Below are positions 16,523 through 26,300 of a stretch of DNA of 64,000 bases, one piece after another. Source of the stretch: Variovorax sp. WS11 (lineage in GTDB: Bacteria; Pseudomonadota; Gammaproteobacteria; Burkholderiales; Burkholderiaceae_C); the NCBI RefSeq assembly GCF_010499245.1, contig NZ_JAAGOW010000003.1:62001-126000 (forward strand), written 5' to 3'. Positions within the stretch are counted from its first letter, which is position 1, and every line of letters begins with the position of its first letter. The notes beneath the pieces are model-generated. The model searched no databases. It saw only the letters and a list, made by a program, of their open reading frames with translations, and was not told the origin of the DNA. The position numbers were made by a program, and so were the translations under genes.

Positions 16523-17436
16523 CACGGGCGCGGATTGTAAAGAGCGCGCCAACCCTCGACCCATCCGCCGAGCGCTTCGGCGGGGGTCAATGCCTTCGTT
16601 GCAGCCAGGCCCAGCACCTGCGCGGCGGCATTCAGTGCGGCCGCGGCGGCAGCGGGCGTGGCGGTGTCGATGGGTGTGGCGCCGTTCTGCTTCGAGAGCT
16701 TTTCGCCATCGCTGCCGAGCACCAGCGGCGTGTGCAGGTAGCCCGGCTGGGGCAGCCCCAGCGCGCGCTGCAGCAGGATCTGGCGTGCGGTGTTGTCGGC
16801 GAGATCCACGCCGCGCACCACGTCGGTCACGCCCTGGTCGGCATCGTCGACCACCACGCAGAGCTGGTAGGCCCAAGGCCCGTCCGCCCGCTTGAGCACG
16901 AAGTCGCCGACCTCGTGCGCAACGTCCTGGTATTGGCAGCCGAGACGGCGGTCGGTCCAGCAGAGCCGCTTCGACGTCCGGGCCGCCTCGTACTGCTCGG
17001 CGGCGAAGCGCCAGGCCCGCGGCGGCTTGCCGTGCAGGCCGTCGCGGCAGGTGCCCGGGTACACGCGCTCGCCGTGACGGTGGTGCTTCTCGCCGCGCAG
17101 CGCGAGCGCCTCGTCGATGTCCTTGCGCGAGCAGCCGCAGGGGTAGGCCAGCTGCAGGGCCTTGAGGTGCTCGAGGGCGCGCGCGTAGAGCGCACCGCGC
17201 TGCGTCTGCCAGACCGGCGGGGCGTCGGGCAGCAGGGCGCAGTCGGCCAGTTGCGACAGGATGTGCTCGCCCATGCCGGGCAGGCAGCGCTCGGTGTCGG
17301 CGTCCTCGATGCGCACGAGCCAGCGCGCCTGCGGGCCGCGGGCGCGCACGTCGAGCCAGCTCGCGAGCGCCGCGACCAGCGAGCCGGCATGCAGGGGACC
17401 GGTGGGCGAGGGCGCAAAGCGGCCGACGGCAGTCAT
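16522..17436 (-). CDS. gluQ: glutamyl-Q tRNA(Asp) synthetase
   Basis: Attaches glutamate to queuosine in tRNA-Asp. It is a truncated glutamyl-tRNA synthetase: class I HIGH-like motif FAPSPTGPLHAGSLVAAL at the N-terminus, KMSKS-like EKLSKQNG near residue 235, and no anticodon-binding domain, all as expected for GluQ. A zinc site is suggested by CGCSRKD with later Cys and Tyr residues (YPGTCRDG). About 304 residues from ATG at 17436; a GTG at 17445 is possible. It lies 16 bp after the FAD oxidoreductase gene and its TGA overlaps the trmB start, so the three form a leftward operon. Confidence 0.95.
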   Translation of the reverse strand: MTAVGRFAPSPTGPLHAGSLVAALASWLDVRARGPQARWLVRIEDADTERCLPGMGEHILSQLADCALLPDAPPVWQTQRGALYARALEHLKALQLAYPCGCSRKDIDEALALRGEKHHRHGERVYPGTCRDGLHGKPPRAWRFAAEQYEAARTSKRLCWTDRRLGCQYQDVAHEVGDFVLKRADGPWAYQLCVVVDDADQGVTDVVRGVDLADNTARQILLQRALGLPQPGYLHTPLVLGSDGEKLSKQNGATPIDTATPAAAAAALNAAAQVLGLAATKALTPAEALGGWVEGWRALYNPRP

Positions 17437-17452
17437 GGCGCGCACTTCCGGT

Positions 17453-18523
17453 TCAGGCCACCTTCAACGCCAGGCTGAGGCCCGACAGGAATGCATCTTC
17501 GACGCGGTGCCCGGTGCACCAGTCGCCGGCCAGGCCCACGCGGACCTTGGCGTCCCACAGATGCGGCGCGCCGACCGGCACCTGGGTCTGCGCTTCCGGC
17601 CAGCAGCGGGCCTGCGCATGCGAAGGCGTGGCACGGATGCCGGTGATCTCGGAGAAGGCGCGCAGCAGCTTGGCCTCGACACGCGCGGCATCGTCGCGCA
17701 GGTGCTCGCTGGACCAGGCCGGGCTGGCCTGCAGGGTCCAGCGCTCGATGCGCTCGCGACCCGGCTTGGAGGACTCGCGCGCCAGCCAGGCCACGCGATG
17801 GTGGTTGCTGCGCGCCGCGTTCCACTGCGGGCCCAGGTGCGGCAAGGTCGGCTGGCTGGCCTGCGGGAAGGCGATCATCAAGGTCCAGCAGGGCGCGATG
17901 CGCACCGCCTCGATCGTCTCGCGCAGCATCGCCATCGCCGCGCTGCCGCCGAGCAGGGCGCGCGCGCTTCCGGGCGGCACGGCCAGCAGGACGGCATCGA
18001 AGCCCGAATAGACGTGCTGCGCCTCCTCGGCGCCCTCGGTGCGCAACTGCCAGCGCTGCGCATCGAGCGCATCGGGCTCGATGGCGGTCACGCGGGTGCG
18101 GGGGACGAGCGCATCGCCCAGCGGCGCCGCCCAGTGCGCGACCAGAGCGTCCATGCCGGGCTGCGCCACCCAGTGCTGCTCGAGGCCGGGCAGGGCGGCC
18201 TCGGCCACGCGGCCGTGGGCGTCGAGCACGCGCACGAGGTTGGCGCTCCAGGGCCGGCAGCAGGCGTTGGCGGTCTCGAGGGCGCGGGCGAAGCGCGCGT
18301 CGCGCACGGTGAAGTACTGGGCGCCGCTGTCGAAGCTGCCGAAGGGCGTGGATTCGCTCGCCATGCGGCCGCCGGGCGCGGCCTCGCGTTCGAGCACGCT
18401 GACGCGGTGCCCGGCCTGGACCAGGGTGCGGGCGCAGGCCACGCCGGCCATGCCGGCACCGACGATGGCGTAGTGGCGCGAAGCGGGGGATCGGTGGCGG
18501 TCGGCGGGCGGGCGAAGGATCAT
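17453..18523 (-). CDS. FAD-dependent amine-oxidase-like protein (RenA type)
   Basis: NAD(P)/FAD oxidoreductase related to renalase-like and amine oxidase-like proteins. The N-terminal Rossmann dinucleotide-binding motif is AIVGAGMAGVACARTL, followed by LEREAAPGGRMAS with the GGRM motif of this group, and FDSGAQYFTVRD. Near the C-terminus a second flavin-contact segment reads VRVGLAGDWCTGHRVEDAFLSG. 356 residues from the ATG at 18523. The physiological substrate is unknown. First gene of a leftward operon with gluQ and trmB, which gives no hint to the reaction. The adjacent LysR regulator lies 68 bp upstream on the same strand. Confidence 0.85.
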   Translation of the reverse strand: MILRPPADRHRSPASRHYAIVGAGMAGVACARTLVQAGHRVSVLEREAAPGGRMASESTPFGSFDSGAQYFTVRDARFARALETANACCRPWSANLVRVLDAHGRVAEAALPGLEQHWVAQPGMDALVAHWAAPLGDALVPRTRVTAIEPDALDAQRWQLRTEGAEEAQHVYSGFDAVLLAVPPGSARALLGGSAAMAMLRETIEAVRIAPCWTLMIAFPQASQPTLPHLGPQWNAARSNHHRVAWLARESSKPGRERIERWTLQASPAWSSEHLRDDAARVEAKLLRAFSEITGIRATPSHAQARCWPEAQTQVPVGAPHLWDAKVRVGLAGDWCTGHRVEDAFLSGLSLALKVA

Positions 18524-18591
18524 GGTGCTGTCTCGGGTCGGTGGTTGGCGGGCAGAGGTGACTCTAACCGGCCCGGGGCGCACGCCTTTCG

Positions 18592-19545
18592 TCATCGCCC
18601 GCGATGGCGTTCCAGCAGCGCGCGGCGCGTGCCCTCGTGCTCGAACTGCTCGAGCCACCATTTCAGCGCGCGGCCCGGCTTGCCCGCGGTGCGCTCGCGC
18701 CAGGCGCAATGCATGGTGGCCATCGGGGGCGTGCGCTCGGTCTTGAGCTCGACCAGGTGGCCGGCCTCGATGTAGGGCCGCGCCATGGGCTCCGGCAGGA
18801 AGCCGCCGCCCAGGCCATGCAACTGCGCGGCGAGCTTGGCCTGCGTGGACGGCACGGTGAGCACGTCCTGCCCGCTCACCAGGTTGACCGTCATGCCCCG
18901 GCCCAGCCGCGTCGAGTCGGCGGCGGCCACGGCGCGATGCTGGCGCAGCATGGCGTCGGACAGCGGGACGTCGATGCGCGCGAGCGGGTGGTGCGGTGCC
19001 ACGGCATAGACGAAGCGCAGGTTGCCCAGCGGCCGGCTGCGGATGCCCATGGTGCCGAAGGCCAGGCTGGACGCGTCCAGCACGGCGCCCACGGCGAGGT
19101 CGGCCTCGCCTCGGGTCACCGCCTCGATGGTGCCCAGCAGGGTCTCGTCGCGCAGCTTGAGCCTCGTGGGCGGATCGAGGGCGAAGAAGGCGGTGGCCAG
19201 GTCGAGCATCGGGTCGCGCGCGATCACGCTGTCCATCGCGATGGTGAGCATCGGCTCCCAGCCGGTGGCGACCCGCTTGACCCGGTTGGCCACCGCATCG
19301 ATCTCGTTCAGCAGCCACGAGGCCTCGCGCAGCAGCTCGGCGCCGGCCTCGGTGAGGCGCGCCTGCCGCGCACTGCGGTCGAAGAGCAGCACGTCCAGCG
19401 CGTCCTCGATCTGCCGCACGCGGTAGCTCAGGGCGCTGGGCACCAGGTCCAGCCGGCGCGCGGCGGCGGCGAAGCTGCCGGCGTCGACCACGGTCTGCAG
19501 CATCGCGAAGGCATCGGGCGTGAGGACGTCGCGGGGACTGTGCAT
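18592..19545 (-). CDS. LysR-family transcriptional regulator
   Basis: LysR regulator with N-terminal winged helix (DAFAMLQTVVDAGSFAAAAR, then SALSYRVRQIEDAL) and a C-terminal periplasmic-binding-like effector domain (about 90-300). 317 residues. ATG at 19545 is chosen; an upstream in-frame TTG at 19563 would overlap the palindrome that is its probable operator. It is transcribed divergently from the pirin-DoxX-flavodoxin-pirin cluster, the usual layout for a LysR protein and its targets. The inducer is unknown. Similar LysR proteins are often linked to pirin and DoxX genes in betaproteobacteria, but this comes from general familiarity and was not checked here. Confidence 0.92.
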   Translation of the reverse strand: MHSPRDVLTPDAFAMLQTVVDAGSFAAAARRLDLVPSALSYRVRQIEDALDVLLFDRSARQARLTEAGAELLREASWLLNEIDAVANRVKRVATGWEPMLTIAMDSVIARDPMLDLATAFFALDPPTRLKLRDETLLGTIEAVTRGEADLAVGAVLDASSLAFGTMGIRSRPLGNLRFVYAVAPHHPLARIDVPLSDAMLRQHRAVAAADSTRLGRGMTVNLVSGQDVLTVPSTQAKLAAQLHGLGGGFLPEPMARPYIEAGHLVELKTERTPPMATMHCAWRERTAGKPGRALKWWLEQFEHEGTRRALLERHRGR

Positions 19546-19558
19546 GGTGCAAAAACCC

Positions 19559-19573
19559 TTCAAACAATTTGAA
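19559..19573. promoter_or_regulatory. LysR operator palindrome
   Basis: TTCAAACAATTTGAA, a perfect 6-3-6 palindrome containing the LysR box T-N11-A (19560-19572). It lies 13 bp before the LysR start and 130 bp before the divergent pirin gene, in the intergenic region expected to hold the autoregulatory and activation site. Confidence 0.75.
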
Positions 19574-19703
19574 TGATGCCATCAAATCCAGGCGCTTTCG
19601 AGGCCGGAGGGGCGCCCTAAAGTTCATGCCATCCGCTGCGCATCCGGCGCGGCATACGAAGGCTCTGCGCAGATTCTCAGGCGTCGGGGCAGGAGGTTCA
19701 GAG

Positions 19704-20405
19704 ATGTTGAAGGTTCGTAAATCCCAGGAGCGCGGTTATGCCGATCATGGCTGGCTGCGTTCCTTCCACAGCTTCTCCTTCGCGGGCTACTACGACCCGG
19801 CCTACATGGGCTGGGGCAACCTGCGGGTGATCAACGAGGATCGCGTCGCCGCCGGTGCCGGCTTCGGCACGCACGGCCACCGGGACATGGAGATCATCAG
19901 CTACGTGCTATCGGGCGAGCTGGCCCACAAGGACAGCATGGGCAATGTCGAGTCGATCCCGCCCGGCGACGTGCAGCGCATGAGCGCGGGCCGCGGCGTG
20001 ATGCACAGCGAGTTCAACCACAAGCCCGACGAGACGACGCATTTCCTGCAAATCTGGATCGAGCCCAACGTGCGCGGCATCGCGCCGGGTTACGAGCAGA
20101 AGGCCTTTCCCGATGCCGACAAGCGCGGCCGGCTGCGCCTGGTGGCTTCGCCCGACGGCGCCGAGGGCTCGGTGCTGGTGCATGCCGACGCGCGGCTGTA
20201 CGCCGGCCTGCTCGACGGCGACGAGAAGGCCGGCCTGGCGCTCGACCCGGAGCGCAAGAGCTATGTGCATCTCGTGAAGGGCGAGCTCGAGGTCAACGGC
20301 ACGAAGCTTGCGACCGGCGATGCCGCGCTGATCGAGCGCGAATCGCAACTCACGCTCGGCGCCGGCAAGAACGCCGAGGTGCTGGTGTTCGACCTCGCGG
20401 CCTGA
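19704..20405 (+). CDS. pirin family protein (YhhW-like)
   Basis: Bicupin of the pirin family; relatives include quercetinase-like enzymes and redox-responsive factors. The N-terminal cupin holds the metal-binding set seen in THGHRDMEIISYVLSGELAH and MSAGRGVMHSEFN (two His, His, Glu). 233 residues, as in YhhW. ATG at 19704 has a strong AGGAGG 7 bp upstream. First gene of the cluster divergent from the LysR regulator; spacing to the DoxX gene is 47 bp. The reaction is not determined; oxidation of flavonoid-like compounds is one possibility known in the family. Confidence 0.9.
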   Translation: MLKVRKSQERGYADHGWLRSFHSFSFAGYYDPAYMGWGNLRVINEDRVAAGAGFGTHGHRDMEIISYVLSGELAHKDSMGNVESIPPGDVQRMSAGRGVMHSEFNHKPDETTHFLQIWIEPNVRGIAPGYEQKAFPDADKRGRLRLVASPDGAEGSVLVHADARLYAGLLDGDEKAGLALDPERKSYVHLVKGELEVNGTKLATGDAALIERESQLTLGAGKNAEVLVFDLAA

Positions 20406-20452
20406 AGGCCGCCACCTTTTCTTTTTTTCATCAACCAGAGGAGTTTCTACCC

Positions 20453-20893
20453 ATGTCCACCACCACTGCATCGACCTTTGCCGCACCGGCCTCCGCCAGC
20501 ACCGCCCAGGACACGCTGGCCCTGATCGGCCGCGTGCTGATCGCGCTGCTGTTCGTACCCGCCGGCTTCGGCAAGCTCACGGGCTTCGCCGGTGTCGTCG
20601 GCTACATCGGCTCGGTCGGGCTGCCGATGCCGCAGGTAGGCGCCGTGGTCGCGATCCTCGTGGAGCTGGGCGTCGGCCTGATGTTCCTCGTGGGCTACAA
20701 GACGCGCATCGCTGCCATCGTGCTCGCGCTCTTCACCGTCGCGGCCAGCATCTTCTTCCACAACTACTGGGCCATGCCGGCCGACAAGGCCTTCGTGAAC
20801 CAGCTGATGTTCTTCAAGAACATCGCGGTGGCGGGCGGCCTGCTGGCCTTCGTCGCCTTCGGCGCCGGCCGCTTCAGCTTCGACAAGCGCTGA
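20453..20893 (+). CDS. DoxX family membrane protein
   Basis: Inner-membrane protein with four predicted helices (LIGRVLIALLFVPAGFGKL, VGAVVAILVELGVGLMFLVG, IAAIVLALFTVAASIFF and NIAVAGGLLAFVAFGAG). The F-x-x-x-G-x-x-K pattern in helix 1 is typical of DoxX/SURF4-type proteins, some of which are linked to thiosulfate or quinone chemistry and oxidative stress. 146 residues; AGAGGAG precedes the ATG. Second gene of the pirin cluster, 30 bp before the flavodoxin-like gene. Its role in this cluster is inferred to be redox-related. Confidence 0.88.
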   Translation: MSTTTASTFAAPASASTAQDTLALIGRVLIALLFVPAGFGKLTGFAGVVGYIGSVGLPMPQVGAVVAILVELGVGLMFLVGYKTRIAAIVLALFTVAASIFFHNYWAMPADKAFVNQLMFFKNIAVAGGLLAFVAFGAGRFSFDKR

Positions 20894-20923
20894 TCGGCGA
20901 TCGTCGATCGCCAATAATCCCGC

Positions 20924-21487
20924 ATGACCGACATCGTTGTTGTTTTTCATTCGGGATACGGCCACACGCAGCGCGTCGCGCAGGCGGTGGCCGATGGCGC
21001 GGAGGCCCGGCTGCTGCAGATCGACGCCGACGGCAACCTGCCGTCCGAGGGCTGGGATCTGCTGGCCGCGGCCGATGCGATCGTGATGGGCTCGCCCACC
21101 TACATGGGCGGCGTGAGCTGGCAGTTCAAGAAGTTCGCCGACGCCTCTTCCAAGGTCTGGTACGTCCAGGGCTGGAAGAACAAGCTCTTCGCCGGCTTCA
21201 CCAACAGCGCCGGCATGAACGGCGACAAGGACGCCACGCTGACCTACCTGTGGCACTTCGCCAGCCAGCACGGCGGGCTGTGGGTGCCGATCGGCATGAA
21301 GCCGAGCAACGACAAGGCGGCGCGGCGCGATTCGATCAACTACGTCGGCGGCTACAACGGGCTGCTGACCACTTCGCCAACGGACGCGAGTCCAGCCGAG
21401 ATGTCCAAGGGCGACCTGGAGACCGCCATCGCCTTCGGCGAGCACGTGGCCGAGGTGGCAAGATCCCGCGGCCAATCGCCGGCATGA
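20924..21487 (+). CDS. WrbA/flavodoxin-like NAD(P)H oxidoreductase
   Basis: Flavoprotein of the flavodoxin fold, probably an FMN-binding NAD(P)H:quinone reductase. The phosphate-binding loop is FHSGYGHTQRVAQ at the N-terminus and the flavin ring contacts are in MGSPTYMGGVSWQFKKF and FTNSAGMNGDKDATL. 187 residues, close to WrbA. It lies 30 bp after the DoxX gene and 16 bp before the second pirin gene, forming one operon. Two-electron reduction of quinones is known for the family; the substrate here is inferred. Confidence 0.87.
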   Translation: MTDIVVVFHSGYGHTQRVAQAVADGAEARLLQIDADGNLPSEGWDLLAAADAIVMGSPTYMGGVSWQFKKFADASSKVWYVQGWKNKLFAGFTNSAGMNGDKDATLTYLWHFASQHGGLWVPIGMKPSNDKAARRDSINYVGGYNGLLTTSPTDASPAEMSKGDLETAIAFGEHVAEVARSRGQSPA

Positions 21488-21503
21488 TTCACGGAGAACC
21501 ACG

Positions 21504-22421
21504 ATGACCGAAACACTGCTCCTCCAAGCGCATGACAAGGACCTGGGCGGAGGCTTCAAGGTCCGCCGCTTGCTGCCTGCGGCAAAGCGCCGCTCGGTCG
21601 GCCCCTTCGTGTTCTTCGACCATTTCGGCCCGGCCACCGAGACCCCGGGCAACGAGCATGACGTGCGGCCGCATCCGCATATCGGCCTGGCCACCGTCAC
21701 TTATCTGTTCGAGGGCGCGATGATGCACCGCGACAGCCTGGGCGTGGTGCAGGAGATCCGCCCTGGCGCGATCAACTGGATGACGGCCGGCCGCGGCATC
21801 GTGCACTCCGAGCGCAAGCCCGAGCCGCTGCTAGCTGCCACCTACGTCAACCACGGCCTGCAGCTCTGGGCCGCGCTGCCGCAGGCCTTCGAGGAGGTCG
21901 AGCCCAGCTTCTCGCACACCGCAGCCGACCAGATCCCGGCCGTCGAAGTGCAGGGCGTCGCGGTGCGGGTGCTGGTGGGCGAGGCCTTCGGCGCAAGCTC
22001 GCCGGTCAAGACCTATTCGAAGACCCTCTACCTCGACCTGGCCTTGCCGGCCGGCGCACGCTTCGAGCTGCCCGCGCTGGCCGATGAGATGGCCGTCTAC
22101 GCGATCGACGGGCCCCTGCGGCTCGACGGCGCGGCGGTCGCGCAGCACCAGATGGCCACGCTGCCGGACGGCCAGGGCGGCGTGCTGGAGGCGGACGATG
22201 CGGTGCGCATCGTGATCATCGGCGGCGAGCCGCTCGATGGCCCGCGCTACATCACCTGGAACTTCGTCTCCAGCCGCCGCGAGCGCATCCTGGAAGCCGG
22301 CGACGCCTGGGCCGCGCAGAGCATGGGCCAGGTGCCGGGCGAGACCGAGTTCATCCCGCTGCCGGGGCATCCGTTCAGGGTGCAGGGGCAGGAGCCGGAT
22401 GTAAAGACGACGCCTGTTTGA
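21504..22421 (+). CDS. pirin family protein, second copy
   Basis: Second bicupin pirin in the same cluster, 305 residues, more like the classical longer pirins. Metal-binding residues occur in RPHPHIGLATVTYLFEGAM and MTAGRGIVHSERK. The C-terminal cupin is present but lacks an obvious metal set, as usual. The ATG has GGAGAA 8 bp upstream and lies 16 bp after the flavodoxin-like gene. Divergence from the first pirin (different lengths and C-termini) argues against a recent tandem duplication. Together with DoxX and the flavoprotein it points to metabolism of a quinone or flavonoid-like compound. Confidence 0.9.
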   Translation: MTETLLLQAHDKDLGGGFKVRRLLPAAKRRSVGPFVFFDHFGPATETPGNEHDVRPHPHIGLATVTYLFEGAMMHRDSLGVVQEIRPGAINWMTAGRGIVHSERKPEPLLAATYVNHGLQLWAALPQAFEEVEPSFSHTAADQIPAVEVQGVAVRVLVGEAFGASSPVKTYSKTLYLDLALPAGARFELPALADEMAVYAIDGPLRLDGAAVAQHQMATLPDGQGGVLEADDAVRIVIIGGEPLDGPRYITWNFVSSRRERILEAGDAWAAQSMGQVPGETEFIPLPGHPFRVQGQEPDVKTTPV

Positions 22422-22452
22422 AGGCTGCGGACGCGGGCGGCAGTGCGATCCC

Positions 22453-23238
22453 TCAGCGCTTGATCGCCAGGTCCGGATCTTCAGCCGCCCGGGCGCTCGC
22501 CTTGTTCGAGCGCGCACTCAAGTCAGGCGCCAGCGTTTCGCGCCCGTCGAACACGAAGCACTCGCCGCGGTAGTGCGCCCCGCCCACCTGCTCGAAGTAC
22601 TTGAGGATGCCGCCCTCGAGCTGCAGCACGTCGGGCAGGCCTTCCTCGCGCATCAGGATCGCCGCCTTCTCGCAGCGGATGCCGCCGGTGCAGAAGCTCA
22701 CCACCGTCTTGCCGGCCAATTGCTCGCGGTGCGTCCGCAGCGCCTTCGGGAACTCGGTGAACTTGTGGATGCGCCAGTCGATCGCGCCTTCGAAGCTGCC
22801 GTGGTCGACCTCGAAGGCATTGCGCGTGTCGAGCAGCGCGATGGGCTTGCCGGCGTCGTCATGCCCCTGGTCGAGCCAGCGCTTGAGCGTGGGCGCGTCC
22901 ACGCTGGGGGCGCGGCCGGCGGCGGGCTGGATGGCGGGGTGGTCCATGCGGATGATCTCGCGCTTGAGCTTGACCAGCATGCGCCGGAAAGGCTGGGCCT
23001 GGGACCAGCTCATCTTGGCTTCCAGGTCGGCGAAGCGCGCATCGGCGCGCAGGCCGTCGAGGAAGGACTCCACCGCAGCGGCCGTACCGGCAACGAACAG
23101 GTTGATGCCCTCCGGTGCCAGCAGGATGGTGCCCTTGAGCGCGAGCGCATGGGTGCGCGCGCGCAGCGCGTCGCGCAAGGCCTCGCCGTCCTCGATGGCG
23201 ACGAACTTGTAGGCCGCGATATTCAAAATCTCTTGCAC
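22453..23238 (-). CDS. trhO: tRNA uridine(34) hydroxylase (rhodanese family)
   Basis: Oxygen-dependent hydroxylase of U34 in some tRNAs (YceA/TrhO family). The N-terminal acylphosphatase-like part includes LKGTILLAPEGINLFVAG; the rhodanese domain carries the active-site loop SFCTGGIRCEKAA with its Cys. 261 residues. Start is GTG at 23238, preceded at 8 nt by TACAAT on the minus strand, so the transcript may have almost no leader. The gene is divergent from dnaE with 63 bp between the start codons. The reading frame extends upstream over the dnaE antisense strand without stops, but only this part has family similarity. Confidence 0.93.
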   Translation of the reverse strand: MQEILNIAAYKFVAIEDGEALRDALRARTHALALKGTILLAPEGINLFVAGTAAAVESFLDGLRADARFADLEAKMSWSQAQPFRRMLVKLKREIIRMDHPAIQPAAGRAPSVDAPTLKRWLDQGHDDAGKPIALLDTRNAFEVDHGSFEGAIDWRIHKFTEFPKALRTHREQLAGKTVVSFCTGGIRCEKAAILMREEGLPDVLQLEGGILKYFEQVGGAHYRGECFVFDGRETLAPDLSARSNKASARAAEDPDLAIKR

Positions 23239-23301
23239 GGGGGCGGATTGTAGGGATGACCAACTCACAGGGTGGGAAGGGGGCTTTCTACAATCGGGCC
23301 C

Positions 23302-26300
23302 ATGTTCGTTCACCTGCGCCTGCACACCGAGTTCTCCGTCGTCGACGGCACCAATCGCATCGATGAAGTCGTCAAGGCCGCCGCCGCCGACAAGCAGCCC
23401 GCGCTGGCGATCACCGACCTCAACAACCTCTTCGGCGGCGTCAAGTTCTACAAGGAAGCGCGCGGCAAGGGCGTCAAGCCGGTGCTGGGCGCGGAGGTCT
23501 TCGTCGACGGCCTGGGGACCGAGCCCGGCGTGCTCACGCGCATGCTGCTGCTGGTGCAGAACTTCGAAGGCTACCTGCACCTCTCCGAGCTGCTGGCGCG
23601 GGCCTGGACCCAGAACGTGGGCCGCGGGCAGGCGCAGGCGGTCTGCAAGCTGGCCTGGATCGAAGAGCTCCAAGGCGGACTGATCGCGCTGTCGGGCGCG
23701 CAGGCCGGCCCGCTGGGCGCACCGCTGCTGCAGGGCCAGGCCGAGCGCGCGGCCGAGGTCGCGCTGCAGCTTGCGGGCCTGTTCCCGCACCGCTTCTACA
23801 TCGAGCTGCAGCGCGCCGGCCGTCCCGAGGACGAGCCGCACGTGGTGGCCGCAGTGCAACTGGCCGCGCGCCTGAACCTGCCGGTGGTCGCCACGCATCC
23901 CGTGCAGTTCGCGACCGCCGAGGACTTCGAGGCGCACGAGGCGCGCGTGTGCATCTCCGAGGGCGAGATCCTCGGCAACGCGCGCCGCGTGCGCCGCTTC
24001 ACGCCGCAGCAGTACTTCAAGTCCGCAGCCGAGATGGCGCAGCTCTTCGCCGACGTGCCGAGCGCCATCGCCAACACGGTGGAGATCGCCAAGCGCTGCA
24101 ACCTCACGCTCACGCTGGGCAAGCCGCGGCTGCCCGACTTCCCGACGCCCAACGGCATGCCGATCGAGGAGTACTTCCGCCATGCCTCCTTCGAGGGCCT
24201 GGAGGAACGCCTCGCGCACCTGTACCCCGATGCGGCCAAGCGCGATGCCGAGCGGCCTCGCTACGTCGAGCGGCTCGAGTTCGAGATCAACACCATCCTC
24301 AAGATGGGCTTCCCGGGCTACTTCCTGATCGTGGGCGACTTCATCAACTGGGCCAAGAAGAACGGCTGCCCGGTGGGCCCGGGCCGGGGCTCGGGCGCCG
24401 GCTCGCTGGTGGCCTATGCGCTGAAGATCACCGACCTGGACCCGCTCGAATACAAGCTGCTGTTCGAGCGCTTCCTGAACCCCGAGCGCGTGTCGATGCC
24501 CGACTTCGACATCGACTTCTGCCAGGGCAACCGCGATCGCGTGATCGACTACGTGAAGGACAAATACGGCCGCGACGCCGTGAGCCAGATCGCGACCTTC
24601 GGCACCATGGCCGCGCGCGCCGCCATCCGCGACGTGGGCCGCGTGCTGGACATGAGCTACACCTTCTGCGACGGCATCAGCAAGCTGATCCCGAACAAGC
24701 CGGGCATGTCGGTGACGCTTCAGTATCCGCCGGTGCCGAAGATCGAGGGCGACAAGAACAACTACGCGATCGAGATGGAGCCGCAGCTGGCGGCGCGCAT
24801 CGAGAAGGAGGAAGAAGTCCGCATGCTGGTCGAGCTGGCGCAGAAGCTCGAAGGCATGACGCGCAACATCGGCATGCACGCCGGCGGCGTGCTGATCGCG
24901 CCGGGCAAGCTCACCGATTTCTGCCCGCTCTACCAGCAGCCGGGCAGCGACTCGGCCGTAAGCCAGTACGACAAGGACGACGTGGAGGCCATCGGCCTGG
25001 TGAAGTTCGACTTCCTGGGCTTGGCGACGCTGACCATCCTGGAGATCGCCAAGGACTTCATCGTCCAGCGCCACAAGGGCCAGGAGGGCTTCGCCTACGA
25101 GAACATCCGGCTCGACGACACGCCCACCTACAAGCTCTTCGCCGAGGGCAAGACCGAGGCCGTGTTCCAGTTCGAATCGCGCGGCATGCAGGGCATGCTG
25201 AAGGACGCGCGGCCGACGCGGCTGGAAGACCTGATCGCGCTGAACGCGCTGTACCGTCCGGGCCCGATGGACCTGATCCCCAGCTTCGTCGCGCGCAAGC
25301 ACGGCCGCGAGCCGGTGGAGTACCCGCATCCACTGGTGGAAGAGATGCTCTCGGAGACCTACGGGATCATGGTCTACCAGGAGCAGGTGATGCAGACCGC
25401 GCAGATCCTGGGCGGCTACTCGCTCGGCGGCGCCGACCTGCTGCGCCGCGCGATGGGCAAGAAGAAGGCCGAGGAGATGGCCGAGCACCGGCTGATCTTC
25501 CGTGCGGGCGCGGCCAAGAACGGCATCAGCGAGGAGAAGGCCGACGAGATCTTCGACTTGATGGAGAAGTTCGCGGGCTACGGCTTCAACAAGTCGCATG
25601 CGGCCGCCTACTCGCTGCTGGCCTATCACACGGGCTGGCTGAAGGTCCACTACACGGCCGAGTTCTTCTGCGCCAACATGACCGTGGAAATGGACGACAC
25701 CGACAAGCTCAAGGTGTTGTTCGAGGACGCGCAGAAGAACTTCGGCATGACCTTCGAGCCGCCGGACGTGAACCGCGGCAACTACCGCTTCGAGCCGGTG
25801 ACCGACAAGGTAATCCGCTACGGCCTGGGCGCCGTCAAGGGCACCGGCCAGCTGGCGGTGGAGGCGGTGGTGCGGGCGCGGGAGGTGGAGCCCTTCATGA
25901 GCCTGTTCGACTTCTGCGTGCGGGTGGACCGCCAGCGCATCAACAAGCGCACGGTGGAGGCGCTGATCAAGGCCGGCGCCTTCGATGCGCTGCAGCAGAA
26001 TCGCGCGGCGCTGGTAGCCTCGATCGATCGTGCCTTCGAGTTCGCGAGCGCCACCGAGGCCAACGCGTCGCAGGTCGACATCTTCGGCGACTGCGAGCAC
26101 GGCTCGGCCACGCAGGAGCCCGAGCTGGTCGACGCCACGCCCTGGGGCGTGAAGGAGCGCTTGACCCTGGAGAAGACGGCCATCGGCTTCTACCTCTCGG
26201 GCCACTTGTTCGACGAAGTGGCCCACGAGGTGCGGCGCTTCTGCAAGCGCGAGATCGACGACCTGATCGACAGCCGCGAGCAGCAGGTGATCGCCGGCAT

